DNA of 64,000 nt from NCBI GenBank assembly GCA_026874595.1, contig CM049313.1, positions 35,551,159-35,615,158 of the forward strand. The letters run 5' to 3'. Source of the stretch: Sipunculus nudus (Eukaryota; Annelida; Sipuncula; Golfingiida; Sipunculidae). The notes below the pieces were generated by a model. It ran no database searches. It saw only the letters and a list, made by a program, of their open reading frames with translations, and was not told the DNA's origin. The position numbers and the translations under genes are program-made. Positions 1 through 14,400 of this stretch are shown in pieces (the first letter of the stretch is position 1; every line of letters starts with the position of its first letter).

Positions 1-3000
1 GTGTTTAGTTACTGCAGATAAATCTACATTGGATCATAGTATTTTTCACTGTAATGGCAGCAACAACACTGCTCAACATTGATTTGACCTCGCAGGAAAT
101 ATGTTTGTCACCGGAACCTGTCTATTTTTAAAGCCAGGGGGTTACATAGATTGTTTGGTAAGGAATATAAAACAAAATTCTGCAGAGTAAAAAAATCCAA
201 ACTATTGTTGCTCAGAAAAAAAAATCCTTCAAATCAAGGTAGCTAAAATAGAAATCTTAAGGTAGATACCCAGATGAAAACCCCTAGCTTTATATAAACT
301 GATCCAAAAAGTTTCATATTCATTGAAGTTCTTATAAAGTATATATTTTTATAAACCTATACAGTGTTCTTTCAAAAGGCCTGTGCATGGATGAAATCTT
401 TCATTTCTTTTTTTTTTATGAAAAGTCCTATCTATCCAGTTGTTTTAATAATATAAATATACTGTATAAAAATGAAAGAATTTCATATATATGTTTACCA
501 TTAGAAAGAACTATATCAGGTTTAAAATAATATATACTGTATGAGGTCTTCTATGAACTTAAAGTTTTAATTAATTTAAATAGAGGGGATTTTGCCCAGG
601 ATGTCACCTTAAATCTGAATTTAACAGTGCAGGTAAGCAATGGCAATAATTCATAAGTACATGGTGTGTGTTACTAACAAATAAATGCCTGGACTGAGGC
701 TTGTGGCACCATGTAATATAGAAGCATTTTTAAGCCAGGAGGTGTTTTGCTAAAGCATCAGAAAAGTGATTTTTCGTACATCTGGTTTATGCACCAGTTT
801 ACCTTCGCTGATTTTGCGAACATATCATCCTGGTACCCTGTTATAATAGATATGCCATACAGCCTTTTTACTGCCCTTTTACTGTACTTGTATTTTTATG
901 ATTTTTTTAGCTTTTGAATTCTCAAACAAACAAAAAGTGGAGCCCATTTAATATCATCCCATCAGTAAACAGCTGGATGTTGAATATGGAGTCACCCAGG
1001 CAACAGAGATGGCAAACTGTGTGATGAGCAAAGTCAATCTCTTTTGGAGAAACCATTGACACACCACTGTGTTTAAACTAGTTTGCTGGCTCAAAGCCAC
1101 ACCAAGGATAAAATCTGGAAAAAAGGTTCCATATTAGCATGCCTCCCCACAGGAGTGCCAAAAGAAAAGTCATGTTTTTTCTTTAAATAAAACCGATAAA
1201 GAAAAGGAATGCTAATATAAATAGTGAAAAAATATTAAATGAAACTATCTTATAAAATTTCTTAAGATTTCAGTTAGACTGGTACACCATGAAGTCCGAT
1301 TGTGAACAAAAATGAAACTTAGGTTGCCAGGTTATGAAAGTAATGGTCCTGCATCTGATTAAATGTTAGTTCCTAATAAGCATACAGACATAAGGGATGC
1401 AAGAATCTTCCTGCGACATCTTTCAGGGTGGGTAAAACCTTACTCAAGAGAAGAGAAAAGTTACTGCAGAGATCAATTAAATAGATCAAAGAAAAAAAAT
1501 AAGGCTATTTCTCCCCCGCTCAATTTGGCAGGTGGCCCGTTGGCACAGCAAGAACTTGATTTTATATTCCACACAACAGTTCTTTTGATCAGAAAGTCTA
1601 GTCTGTAAAGTAAATCAGTTGGGAAATAGCCAGGCTTGGATGTTAGTATAGTCTAAAAATGGACCTTGGGAAATGGCCACATCCTGCTTCAACACTATGC
1701 AGGCAGTTTCTATTATGTTTTAAGAAGAAGCAATTTTTCCCAAATCTATCAACAGAATCAGTTTTCTCATTTAACTGTTAAATGGGCTCCACTTGTATAT
1801 ATTTTGTCAAGTAAGAGAATTACAGACATCCCTCTGACACTAAATTTTACATTCCTAGATTTTTTGTTTAAAGCATTAACTAGAATTTACCTTTAGAAAT
1901 GAAAACATTAACTGTGTGACTATTTTATTGTTTCTTGAGCTATCAACCAGTGTTGGTACTGTAGACTTGTATGTGCTTCTTTAAGAGACCTGAACGGGAG
2001 AAAAATTTACCAAAGGTCTAGTCTTTACCTCTTCCACTTTTTGAAATATTCTTACAATCTTTTTTAACACTCGTACACACTGTCTGGATCGGGTTTTGCT
2101 CAGTATTTTTATATTTCCACTTCTCTTTCACGGCAGATGCTTAACCAACAGAAAAATACAAATCTCCTCGCATTATTCTGCCTCCAAAAACAAATTCCAT
2201 TTGTTTGTTGGGGGGTGAAAGTTCGAGGTGATATTTTTTGCAAATTCAGGGAAGTCAAACCTAGGGTCACAAATTGAAAAATTAAAATCATAATTGTTAT
2301 TTTGTTGTTTTTTTCTGAAGCTTAGCCCCCATGTTGATTACTGGCGATTCCATGGACTGGTGATTATTACATTATTTTTGCATGTATGCAAACCAGATGG
2401 AACATATGGCCATTTTGCCTTGAGCTATTAAATGTTTTTCACATTGTGCCATTCAAGGCATACTTTTTCATTCTTTTATTATCTCAACGTGCTGTTTTGT
2501 TTTCAGTAACTATGCCATTTTTTTTATCAGATTTTTTTACTCACTGATGGGCACTAGTTGTATATATATTATACAATATTACGTTTAAATATCACTTTTT
2601 TATATAGTAATATTTTTTTTATTAAGACTACTGCTCATATTAAAATCATCAATTTTTCAGAAGTTTTAAACAAAAAAAAATTTTAATAATTAAATGTCCG
2701 TTTTCATACAGTTAATTTTTTTTTGCATGTGAAGTAAAGTAATTGATCTTAAAATTACACCTCTATGACCCTGTATGTTCCATACGTTTTAAGGCTGCCT
2801 CATATGTTGACTGTGTTTAATCAACCATGCTGACATTTTAATTAATTGTAAGTAAATGAGATTCTATAGGGTGGGGCAGATGAACCTTATTCCCTGAATT
2901 TGCAACAAGGTTTTTTATGCAGTATAGATCACCCTGGCACTATACATTTATTTTCAGCATGCCAGCCAGTCATTTGCTTGTTTCACATATAACTGTTTTT

Positions 3001-3997
3001 GTAGAAAGAGTTAGGCAGTATTTTTGACTCACCATTTAGAAAGGTAACACAAAAGCAAAAAAAAATAAAAAATGCATGCATGCCATGCCATACAGCTGTA
3101 TAGACAGAGAACAGCACAAGCTTGGCTTATAAAATCATCACCACTCTATTTTTTATTCATGGCCTGTCTCTATGCACAAGCGTTTTGCAATCCCAATTAA
3201 GGATTATGTTATTGGTAAATGATCAGTACCATGGGGTACTAAGTTATGGTAAAAGGTTGCCAGTGATTGCCTGTTGGCGCCATCTAGTGTATTTGCCTGA
3301 AATAACTTCTTGGTTTATTGAAACATTGAACTGATCCCTTAATTCTATTCATCGCAGAGTAACTTTTATTGTTTGATACCCTTATTGCTGTTCATTGCTG
3401 GGTAACTGCTCTGTTTGCATATGTATTTTTTTGTCTTTTTCAAAGGTATGCTTAAGATATTTTAGTGTGAATAGCACTCAGAGATTGTTTTAATTTAAAA
3501 TTATTTGAAGATGTTTCATTGACATTAGTTATGATTCAACCCCAGTTTTGGTGGAATATGTGCTACAACATATAAATCAATGTAGTAAACACTTTAATAT
3601 TCACTGTGATATTTTTTCTTACTCTTAACTGTTTGTAACACCTTTGCTCTTAACCAAACAGTTCTATGTATTTCTATATAAATGATACGGTCTTAACTTT
3701 CCTAGGTATTGTCTGCCACTTATTGTTGTTTCATGTTTACCACACTGTTATTGCATGAAACATTATTGAAAACATTTAACATCTAACTGGTAATGTTTAT
3801 TGAGCAAAAATGCAGGTTAGCCTACTTAGGTTACCCTCCTCAGACTGGCTTAGTGTTCCCTTCACATTTTCCTGGTAATTTTGGTCTTATTTTTAATCTA
3901 CTCATAGTGCGGTCATTTTTTTTTCAAGGTCAACAGAGGTTCTCTGTGTTGATGCATAAACAGTGAGGACTGACCTTCCTGTAAGAATACCAGTCTC

Positions 3998-4023
3998 GGG
4001 GGGGGGGGGGGGGGGGGGGGGGG
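3998..4023. repeat. Homopolymer run of 26 G
   Basis: An uninterrupted run of 26 G lies in AT-rich sequence. Such tracts can form G-quadruplexes and are prone to length change and sequencing error, so the exact length is uncertain. Confidence 0.9.
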
Positions 4024-4423
4024 TCACATGTATTATACTTCTGCAATTTACTGAATCAAAATTAAATGATCTTATGCAAAAACATTATATGTAATCATTA
4101 AGTCATCTTGGATTTCAGGTTTTTCATGAATATCACATGGAATTAATGATTATCCAGCAGCAGTACTATTGTGTTGCTCAGGCTTTTGAACAATTTCCCC
4201 AGGTTCACTAAAATTGTTACATATTTCCCTTGGTGGCTCTGACCAGACTCATAAAGAGGACTCGCATCCAATGCCTTTACACCAGGCTGTAACGCCATTT
4301 TAGGGATCCATTAAGAGCTGGATAACTTGGAGATGTCATTAATTAAACATAAGTAAATATTACAGGAACTATTAGATCGGTTTGCTGAGATGAGCCAACT
4401 TCTGCTAATACTGTCTAGAACAA

Positions 4424-4434
4424 CCCCCCCCCCC
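4424..4434. repeat. Homopolymer run of 11 C
   Basis: Eleven consecutive C bases lie 400 bases from the long G run at 3998 and 265 bases from the G run at 4699. Confidence 0.85.
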
Positions 4435-4698
4435 TCTTACAGAAAATAAAAAATATTTGGCACAAGAAAGATATGGTTCCCAGGCCCTTTTTTTTTTAAA
4501 ATCAGTGCGGGCAGGCAATTTTTTTTTTACCTTTTTTATGTTTGGATAAAAATGTCATGTGATAATAACAGAAAAATTTAAAGCATGATAATAACAGAAT
4601 TTTCTTGCTAAACAAGTAAAAGCAATATATAACATAGGAAATCTTATAAAAATTGTATTATTTTATCTTCTTGGAAGATGAAAATAAAAATGTTTGAT

Positions 4699-4714
4699 GG
4701 GGGGGGGGGGGGGG
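4699..4714. repeat. Homopolymer run of 16 G
   Basis: Sixteen consecutive G bases in an AT-rich setting. This is the third homo-G/C tract within 720 bases. Confidence 0.85.
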
Positions 4715-7700
4715 TTGAAATTGATGCGGGCGATAGGTGAGAACCATACCGAGATGTATTCTTGATACATGATAATGTAAACCTGCTGAAAATAATTTAT
4801 AAATCTGTGATTCAGCTTCATACAAAATTTTTTTTACAAATGTTACATTTTACAATAAGAGTTTTTATTTGTAAGTAAATCTCACACCCTTGAGTAAAAT
4901 ATGTATAAAACCACTACAGTTTGATTTGCAAACAGTCATACTTGTTAATTGGTAAAAAATTCTGAGAATAATGTGTAAATATTTTATTCATAGTTTATCA
5001 TAAGTAGTAAAATATTATTTTTATAGTACATTTTATTTTTAAAAAAATAGTAGAAATATATAAAGTGTATGTGTGTTTGTGCAACTGTATTTGTAAAGAA
5101 CTGACAATATTTGTGTCTGACTAAGTAACTGAGGTATTTTTTTTATTTTCTCCAATGCACAGTGGGTAGGTACTTATATAGTATATTAAAGTGTTGTTCA
5201 TATAATTTAAGCATGTAAATAATGTCAAAGTAATTCTTCTGTTGTGGTATTTCTTTATTAGTCACTTGCACAAGATTTATAAACAGTGTATGATATTACA
5301 CCTGTGAACTTGTTTAATAACAGGCCTGTTGTAGCTTGTGTGAAAGATGCATGAGGAACCAACTCTTGCCCAGCTCCCTGACTGAACATTATCATAGTTA
5401 TAATTGTCACAATGAAAAGTACAATAAAGCAGCTAAGGTCAAGAAGTAAGTATCCAAACACTGTTATGAAATGCTGATGACTGACAAACACAATATGTTG
5501 TTCCAAGTAATTTTATGTTTAGAACAGGCAGTTTTACAGAAAAGCAAATATATTTATAGAATACTCCAGGTTGACAGTTTCAGCAACCTATTAAACTTAA
5601 GTAGAGTGTATTAGATCCTGTAAAGCACATACTTGCATCAAATGTAACTAAAGCACATAAATACATGTCATAACAAAAGCACAGAATTTCATTTAATATT
5701 CTGAAAACCTAAAATGCAAGGCAGAATCATGATTGGAAATGTAGCCTGAAAAAAAACTGCATATTTCATTTAATATTCTGACAGCTGATATTATAAAGTT
5801 GTATCATATGCATGGATATTGTAACTAAAGCACAAATGTTTTTTTACTTATTTCCAAGTGATACTCTGACAATCAACAATGCAAATTAATGTGACTTATG
5901 CACATGCTTTTAAAAAAAATTTTTTTTTTTTTAATAATAGTGTGTTTAATGATATGATTATCTTACTGTTGTTCATATATTAACACACCAGTGCACTATG
6001 TACTTACATAGAAATGGCCCAATTCTACACAGTCCTATCAGCATTAATGCACTGTATAATTAATGTGTAATACATATATGTAAATAGCACTTAATGGGAA
6101 AATTAAAATTTTTGTAAAAGTATCACTGCACAGTAATCTGCACAGTATTTGTTTCATGCAAAAGTGATAGTCCTAAAATTCACATTTCATGTATAGTGGT
6201 CACATAATTGAATGTAGATTTATAAAGTCATGTGAATTGTTCCTCATGTTTGATGTATCTTAACAGTTAATTGATTAAGCAGACATTTTCAAGAGAATAT
6301 TTTGTAACATGTTAACTGTAAGGGATGAACAAAAAAGTTAACGAAGTTTCAACATGTTTAAGAATTATTAGAGAATATGTCACTGAATGTAAGCTAATAT
6401 AGACAAAGATAAATTTAGTATAATAGAGCTGTGAAAATTGAAAAACACCATATTTCTAAAATAATTGACAGATTGTATGAAAAGACACCTTTTCTATTCA
6501 TTAAGGTACAAAATCTTCTGCCATGTATTAACTTTGGATAATTTCACTTTTTCTGCATAACAGAAGCTTGAAGTAAGTTTTCAACTCATTTTATGAAAGG
6601 GCATATTTCTGTCTTTCATGTCAAGTTATATCTTAAGTTTCCATCCCAGTTGCTACCTGATCAGTAATGATACAAGGGTCTACTTTGGAAAAATTCAGTG
6701 TTAAAATTGTGTGCACAATCACAATATTTTGTGAAAATATAAAGCCATTGGTTTGTGTAATTGCACGATATGCTATGCACTATATCATAAAAAAAATCTT
6801 TTAGCATTAATTTGTGTTAAAGTATGCTTCCGAGTGTATGTAATACTGTGCTCTAATCCTGCTTAATGCTGGAAAGTGACTGAAAAATTTTTGGTTGGAG
6901 CAAGTTGACCAAAAACAGAACTAAATGACTACCTGAACCCTGTTTATTTTTACAAGTATGTCTTAAGGTTTGACTAGACAGATAGAAATTAAGCAACATG
7001 TACACAAATGTTGGCTTATTTAAGGATGAGGTACAGTAAATCTTGATTTTATGGGAAAAAAAATGACTGAATTATCATAGATCTGCAACATCTATATTTA
7101 AAAATGTCAACAACAATAACTGTTCTTGTTCTGATTATCTTAGATGTTAGCTATGGCGGTAAGTGATTATGCATGGCATGATATATGTATACAGGTTACA
7201 CAGCAAATTATTCCATGCCACAGCTAGCCTTGCTTCAGGTAATTATTGCACATTATTTAGAAGAGAATCACATAGGTTCAGTGATACATTCCTAATAATT
7301 GTTGTATGAAAATGTTCCATGATCACCTCTTTTGTTATGATGTTCATTTGATTTATTTTGTAATTGTTATGTATTTATGATATAATTTTAAAATCAATCT
7401 GTGATTTCCACCAGACTTGTTTAACTTGGTGAATCAACATTTTTCATGTGGTCACTGACTACCAGTCACAAGAAATATCACAATTTTTTTTATTTATATG
7501 TATGCATAGCACGGGTAAAACTTGTTAAACACTCACTGACAAATGAGTGGATCACACATAAAATTTAATCTGGATTTAAAACCCTGAGCTCATTTGCTTG
7601 GATATGTTTATTGTTGTTAGTCCTCAGTGATGGCAGCACCAGCAGTAACAACTTGTCTCATGATAGAGGACATATATCTTCAGATCTTGCATTTTTTCAT

Positions 7701-8322
7701 TTTTTTTTTTTCATAGTAATTTCTCCTAATTTAATAGGAAGGAACATTTAACTTCAGATAAATTAAATATGTCCCCTGTAACTTGATAAATCATTGTTGG
7801 AATTCTGATAAAAGTTTACCTCAATATTTCTTTTAAAGAACAGATAAGATATACTTCATTAAACTTTTACTTAATCAACCAACCCTGGTTTAGGATATCC
7901 CCATTAGGCCATAAAAAAATTATTGTCCAACAGATTCTCCACTGCCATTTTTTTCTGGATCAGTTTGTTTTGCAAATGAAGACCAGGTCCATGGTAATGT
8001 TGCTAATTTGTGTTTTAGCATAAATTTAAAAAGGATCCACACATTGTGTCTCTACTAGTAAAGAAAAAGAAAATAAAATTCCCTCACCTGCACCGTCTTT
8101 TTTTTCCAGAGTCTGTAGAACAATGATTTTTTTTCTGGCCTTACAGTAACTTGATGTCACATGGTAACATCCTATAATCAAGCAACAGTTTCTGACTGTA
8201 TAGCTGTAAGGGACCCAGCCTCAACTTAACTGTTACCTGTTAACAAGACCTTCAGGTATAAGTTAACATGATTGCCAGATACTGATTTAAACTTATCTGA
8301 TATCTTTATTTGATTCATTCAG

Positions 8323-8406
8323 GAGAAAAACAAAGAGAAGAAGCCATTACCAGGACGACACCAAGAAGAAAAAACTAAGAAGAAGCTAACCGTCATGGAC
8401 ACGCAG
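8323..8406 (+). CDS. DNAI1: DNAI1 exon: lysine-rich linker
   Basis: 28 codons in phase 0 at both ends, after acceptor TTCAG and before donor GTGAAA. It encodes a Lys/Glu-rich linker ending KKLTVMDTQ, which joins directly to [12 protein letters not shown] in the next exon. This is the most 5' exon I could recognise. Confidence 0.8.
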
Positions 8407-11400
8407 GTGAAATTTTTGTCTTGTATCTGCTCTGTATTTAAATCACTCTGTCATGTATTAAAGTACTCAAGTTCCTGAAACCAGTGATAGATGTTAAATC
8501 TGTATTCAAACTTAAACGGCCAAATAGATATTTGTAAGGACTGTTATTCTGTAGGTAATTTTATTACAGATTTAAACATTAAATACAAATACAGAATCCT
8601 ATACAAAATTCAGTCAGAATCAGTTATTTGGTTATTTGCTCTGCCCAATTAAGTGACAGAGATCTGATTGTACATTTATGGGACAGGCTTTACTTGATGT
8701 TTGTAAAAAATTGCATCATCTGAATGTTAAAGTAAGACTTTAGACTAATGACTACAGTGACAAAACTCATGATAGATGTTGCAATATTCAGATTCATTTA
8801 TTAGTTTAGTTAGGTGGAGATAGGTGGTTCTGTATGTTCAGTCAAGCCTTATGGAATCAGACACATTTTGCTAAACCTGACTGGTTTGAAAAGTCATAAG
8901 TAATGGCTGATATCTGTTATAATAGTTTAATTTCATAATCATAATTAATGGCATGATAGGTTTCCCGCCTTGATGTACTAGCTATCATGGTCTCTGTAAA
9001 AATATTCATGCATCTCCTCTCCCTCCTGTTAATATGAATTAATATATAATACATACACATTCCTCTTGCTCTTTCAGACTGATGATATTTCTAAAGTCCT
9101 GAAATCCGCCCAGATCATGGAGCGCATGGTCAACCAGAACACATATGATGATGTGGCACAAGGTTTGTGCATCCAGCATTTAAATTGATAAATAATGTTA
9201 GAGTTTAATTCACAGCAGTGGAATAATTTCACGGCAGTTGAACAATAGAGAAAAATAGTGAAACTTAAATTTGTGGACTTAACTGCCAACATTTTATGGA
9301 TGCCAGTAATATGGAGGTCATGTCTACAACATGAATAATGAGAAAATAAAAAAAAAAAAAAACAGGACTGTAAGAAGCTGCCCACTAAGTAGAGGTGCCC
9401 ACTTTATGAGGTTCCCACTAGGAGAGGTTCCACTGTATATCATACCTTCGCCAGCTTGCAAGACAGCACATTTTACCTTTGGTTATATGGTTTGTCTGTC
9501 AGCTGCTTTACTCGAAAACTAATGAACACATTTTGTTTCAACTTTGTTTAGGGTAAGGATAAGACTCAAAGTAATAATCCATTGAATTTTGGAGATGATC
9601 TTGATTTTTAATACAGTGTTTTTAATTCAATGGATTATGGCTTCTGTGATGGGCCAGAACCGTGCATTGGTATTAGAGTAGCCTCTAATACCAATGAATG
9701 GTTCTAGCCCATGACCAGAACAAAGGACTAGCACAAGAGTATAGAATCCATTGAATTAAAACATGATGATCAAAATTATAGACTGTATTATATCCTTTGC
9801 TGTTTTTTATGAAATTTTGCTGTCCATTGATGCAAAATTATAATTGGTCATTACTCCTTGATACCATCTTCACAGATTTCAAATATTGGGAGGACACATC
9901 TGATGAATATAGGGACCAGGAAGGAACGTTACTGCCTCTGTGGAAGTTTGCATATGAAGGTGCAAAGAAGCTTGCTGTGACTGCCCTGTGCTGGAATCCA
10001 CGTTACAAGGACCTTTTTGCTGTTGGCCATGGATCATGTAAGTCCCTATAGGCAGTAACAGCAGGTTACGATATCGTAGGTTATAATTCATCTCAGTATT
10101 TAATATCCACACCTTTAGTTATTAATATAAGATTTCTCTGATATTTTAAATTATATTTCAGAGTTATTTATTGATTGCATATCGAAATTACCATGTGTAT
10201 ATATCTGAACATACTTTTTGCCCCGTGTAATGTATTTGATGGTATTTATACACACAGCCTCTCACACAGGGAAACAAAAACCTGGCAGCCGATTTATCAT
10301 TTATTAATGACACAATAGATGGGGGTGACGCCATCTAACTATATTAACTAATTATGTAACTCGGGCTATGCAAGAGTCCATTTTAAAGTCCATGATTGAT
10401 GTTCAATACCAGCCCGATTCTCGAATAAGCTGTAAACTAGTGTACAATGTGGTATGGCGCCACCCCCGGATGACATTAAAACATAACTTAGTACAAATAA
10501 ATAACACATTTCACAATACAGATCTAGAGCTTACACATGACAAAGTGATATATATCTAATGCTTATAACAATGCCTGTTTCAATATGTAACATTCCCTGA
10601 AGGTGGGGACAAAAAGGGGGCATATCCACCAAATTTGTGCAATTTTACTCTAAATTTTAAGCTGGGTGGAGGAGAGGAGGTGGTGGAAAATCAATGTGAA
10701 TGATGTCTGTTGGCCGGTCAGGGTTGAACTGACCGCACCGACTAATGTTTAATCACGGGTAAATTCAGGTGGACCCACGTGACCTTTTACCCACGGGTCA
10801 TTGGATAATTACTCTTACGACAAGTAGGAAGGCGTTTGATTGGCTATTACATTTGTACATGATAGATCACTTAATTACCTTAAATATGGGTATTACATAT
10901 GACCGATCACAGAACACGGCTGCTTACTATATCTAACTACTGACAACAATCTTTCTTGTGTCTACCAACCTATCTAGCAGGTGAAAATACCCTGTGGGAG
11001 AGGCTTGTCTATAAAGTGTTTAAAGTACACTGCTGTACTTGAAACCTAATTTATACACACAGCCTCTCACACAGGGAAACAAAAACCTGGCAGCCGATTT
11101 ATCATTTATTAATGACACAATAGATGGGGGTGACGCCATCTAACTATATTAACTAATTATGTAACTCGGGCTATGCAAGAGTCCATTTTAAAGTCCATGA
11201 TTGATGTTCAATACCAGCCCGATTCTCGAATAAGCTGTAAACTAGTGTACAATGTGGTATGGCGCCACCCCCGGATGACATTAAAACATAACTTAGTACA
11301 AATAAATAACACATTTCACAATACAGATCTAGAGCTTACACATGACAAAGTGATATATATCTAATGCTTATAACAATGCCTGTTTCAATATGTAACATTC

Positions 11401-14400
11401 CCTGAAGGTGGGGACAAAAAGGGCCACTGGCTCGCGCAAGTGAGACTCCCCACCAAAAAGGGATAGATGCTGGATGAAAAAGGGGGAAAATTGGCCAATT
11501 AAAAAGGACAGGAATACAGCCAGAGTTAACCAGAGGAACTGCCCAGTCAAGTACAGGGTCAAGCTCCAAGTTAACCCCAAACTGTACATGTCAAAGCATA
11601 AGGGTACTGTATGCCCGCCATACCCCAAGTCAAGTACATGGTGGTAGAGTGGGCATCAGCAAAAAGGTAATGTTGGATATGTCATGGCCGAACCTAATCT
11701 AAAAAGAGAGCTAGGGGCCTGTCAGGAATGAAGGACAGGGATTCTAATATATTTGGAAAAGGCCTTTGACCGCCATCGCCCCATGCGCATTATGGTGGTA
11801 TCGGGGATACCTATTGAAGCTGCATATGTAGCCGCGCCTATTCTAAAACTGTGGCTTGTATATCTGTTGGTGGTAACACCTAGGATGCTCAGGGATTTCT
11901 TCAAGCACTCACTAAAGAAATGCCTGGACACCGGGGATCTGTCCTTGTGAATAAACAAGGGACCTTGCACATTTGGACGAACCGACAGATACTTTCCCAT
12001 GTTGGATACTGGACATGCAAAATCATAAGTTGCCTGTATCTGCAGTGTGGTATTATGCCCGATGGGTGCATGTTTGTAATTTTCCATGACTAAGTGAATA
12101 TATGATGGATTGAAAGTTAAATTTCTGAACTGGACAGTGTTACTGTTTCTGTCAGATGAAGAGGTTATTTCCCCAATGCGTAGAAAAGCGTGGAAAGCCA
12201 ATGTAAACATAGCTGACATTAAAAGCTGGTTATATCTGTCATTGATGTTTGAGGGGATGGCGGCCAAGAGGCTGGAAAGTAGTGGCTTCGTGATGGGCAG
12301 GCGCTTGTCCTGCCCAGGATTGGATTTGGCAATACCGGTAAGAATTTTCTGAACCAGAAATGATTCGCTTGGACTGGAATAGCCAGAGACCTTGTGGATG
12401 AAATTGATAGCAGACAAATGGGACATGATAGTGGAATGCTTGTAGCCCTTGTTGTAACTGAAAATGATGTAACTTATGATCGTATCCGACTGGACTGGGA
12501 AATTTACAACAGGTTGAAATTGAGAGGCAAATCGGCTGAACTGTTGTAATGCATATTTGTAGAGGCGCCTGGTGCTTGGTGCCAGACTCTCCATTACCAG
12601 TTCAGCAGCTTGACTAATTATAAGGGGAGAAGTTCCTCGGGAATTGGAGTTGGCTCCGTGTTGAGGTGAGGAGCGAGGGACTTGGCCTTCTGCACCTGAA
12701 ATCGTGACAAAGAATCAGCTATAGAATTCTCCACACCTGGTACATGCCTGGCCTTAAAAAGAATATTATGAGACATTGTTGCGACAACAAGTCGCCTGAC
12801 AAGTACCATTAATTCTATGTCCCTGGAAGAACAACTGTTAATTATTTCAACTACTGCCATATTATCGGATCTAAAAAGAATTTTGTGATTAGCCCACAGA
12901 TGGCCCCAAATTTCTGTAGCTAGCACAATGGGGAACATTTCCAAAATGGCAATATTTTTACATTTCCAGTGTTGTGGCCAATGGCCCACAAACCACTTTG
13001 ATCCAAACACAGCCGCAAAACCAGTAGTTTGAGCGGCGTCAGTGAACAGTTGGAGTGTCGAGGTAGTGATCCAGTCTTGAAAAAGCATCAGTGATTTTCC
13101 ATGGTATGAGCGAAGGAACCTCTTCCATGCTAACAAATCAAGCCGGGCCTCTCTCGTAATCCTAATTAGAAAATGGGGCCTAGGGTTGTTTTTTTTCTGG
13201 AGTAATGAGTAGAGTCGACGTGTAAAGGCCCGACCTGGTATGACAGCTAAGCAAGCAAAGTTAATTAAACCTAGCAATGATTGGATGTCCCGGACAGTGA
13301 CTTTCCTAGAATCGATAGCCTTATTCAGTGCATTTTGTAGCTTTTCCAGTTTATCGTGCGGAAGGCGCAGCTCCCATTTGAGAGTGTCTACCTCAATGCC
13401 AAAAAGAGTTGGACAAGTTGTTGGTTCTACAGTTTTGTTTTCTTTAACTGGGAGATTGATTTGAGCAGCTAATGAAAGGAATGAACGGAGTGACTTTTTG
13501 CAGGTATCAGATTGAGAAGGACCAAAAAACATGAAGTCGTCTAAAATATGGGCAAGGAAAGGAACCTGGAACTTGTGTTCGAGAATCCAATGCAAGGCGG
13601 TACTAAATTTCTCAAAAATTTGACATGAAGACGAGCAGCCCATTGGGAGGCACTTGTCGTAGAAATATTGATCTAGGAATTTGAACCCCAGCAAATGATA
13701 ATCTGAAGGATGTACAGGGATCAGTCGGAATGCATCTTCGATGTCAGCTTTTGCTACCAAGGCCCCTTTACCAAGAAACTGAATTATTTGAATAGCGTCG
13801 TCTAGTGTTTGATAATGTACAGCTGAAAATTCTTTACTTATTCCTTCATTGACTGAAAAACCCTCTGGGGCAGATAAATTATGAATAAGCCGGAAGGTGT
13901 TGTCTTTTTTTGGAATCAGGCCCAGCGGAGAAATGACAAAGTCATCCAATGGCGGGGAATGAAAAGGCCCAGCAATACGTTTTTTGTCAATTTCTTTCTG
14001 AATTTTTGGCCTAGCATGGTTAAGGTTGTCTAATAAGGATTTATGATTTTGACATGGTTTAGCACTTGGCGTACCAGAGAATTGGATAGCAAAACCTTGA
14101 TGGAAGCCTTCAATTAAAAAGGAGCGCTTAGAGGAATCATACCCTTGGAGAAATGTGTCTAGGCTATTTCCTAGAATTGGAGTTGGTAGTTCGGGGGGGA
14201 TTTCTGGGGCTATCAGTGACTTCGATGGGCCTTGAGGAAGGGGACCCTCTGGCTGCGGATTTATTTGGGTTGGACTTTGACTTGTTAAGCCGACATCGTG
14301 ATAATGAGTGATACATCTGTCTGTGCGAGGTCTGCCAACAGAGGGGGCAGTTGTGTATGAACCGGCATTGCGACTTGTTGCAGGTTCCCTCTGAGTGGTA

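Larger units (their letters stand above)
1..8322. other. Non-coding AT-rich region upstream of the first recognised DNAI1 exon
   Basis: No open frame here shows a recognisable protein motif or a convincing exon with splice borders. The sequence is AT-rich with many short A and T runs, a 26-base G run, an 11-base C run and a 16-base G run. DNAI1 proteins have roughly 240 residues before the part encoded from 8323, so N-terminal exons must lie upstream. I could not find them here, and this stretch is most simply a long DNAI1 intron. Intergenic DNA or a short unnoticed exon cannot be excluded. Confidence 0.55.

Noticed and set aside
9395-9440. Possible Tigger-like end GGTTCCACTG
   Set aside because: One end resembles a Tigger terminal repeat, but no matching left end was found nearby.
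10368-10559. 63-codon frame, found identically at 11173-11364
   Set aside because: It lies in the duplicated B repeats of the Ngaro element and is antisense to it. The identity is explained by the repeat, and no motif is present.
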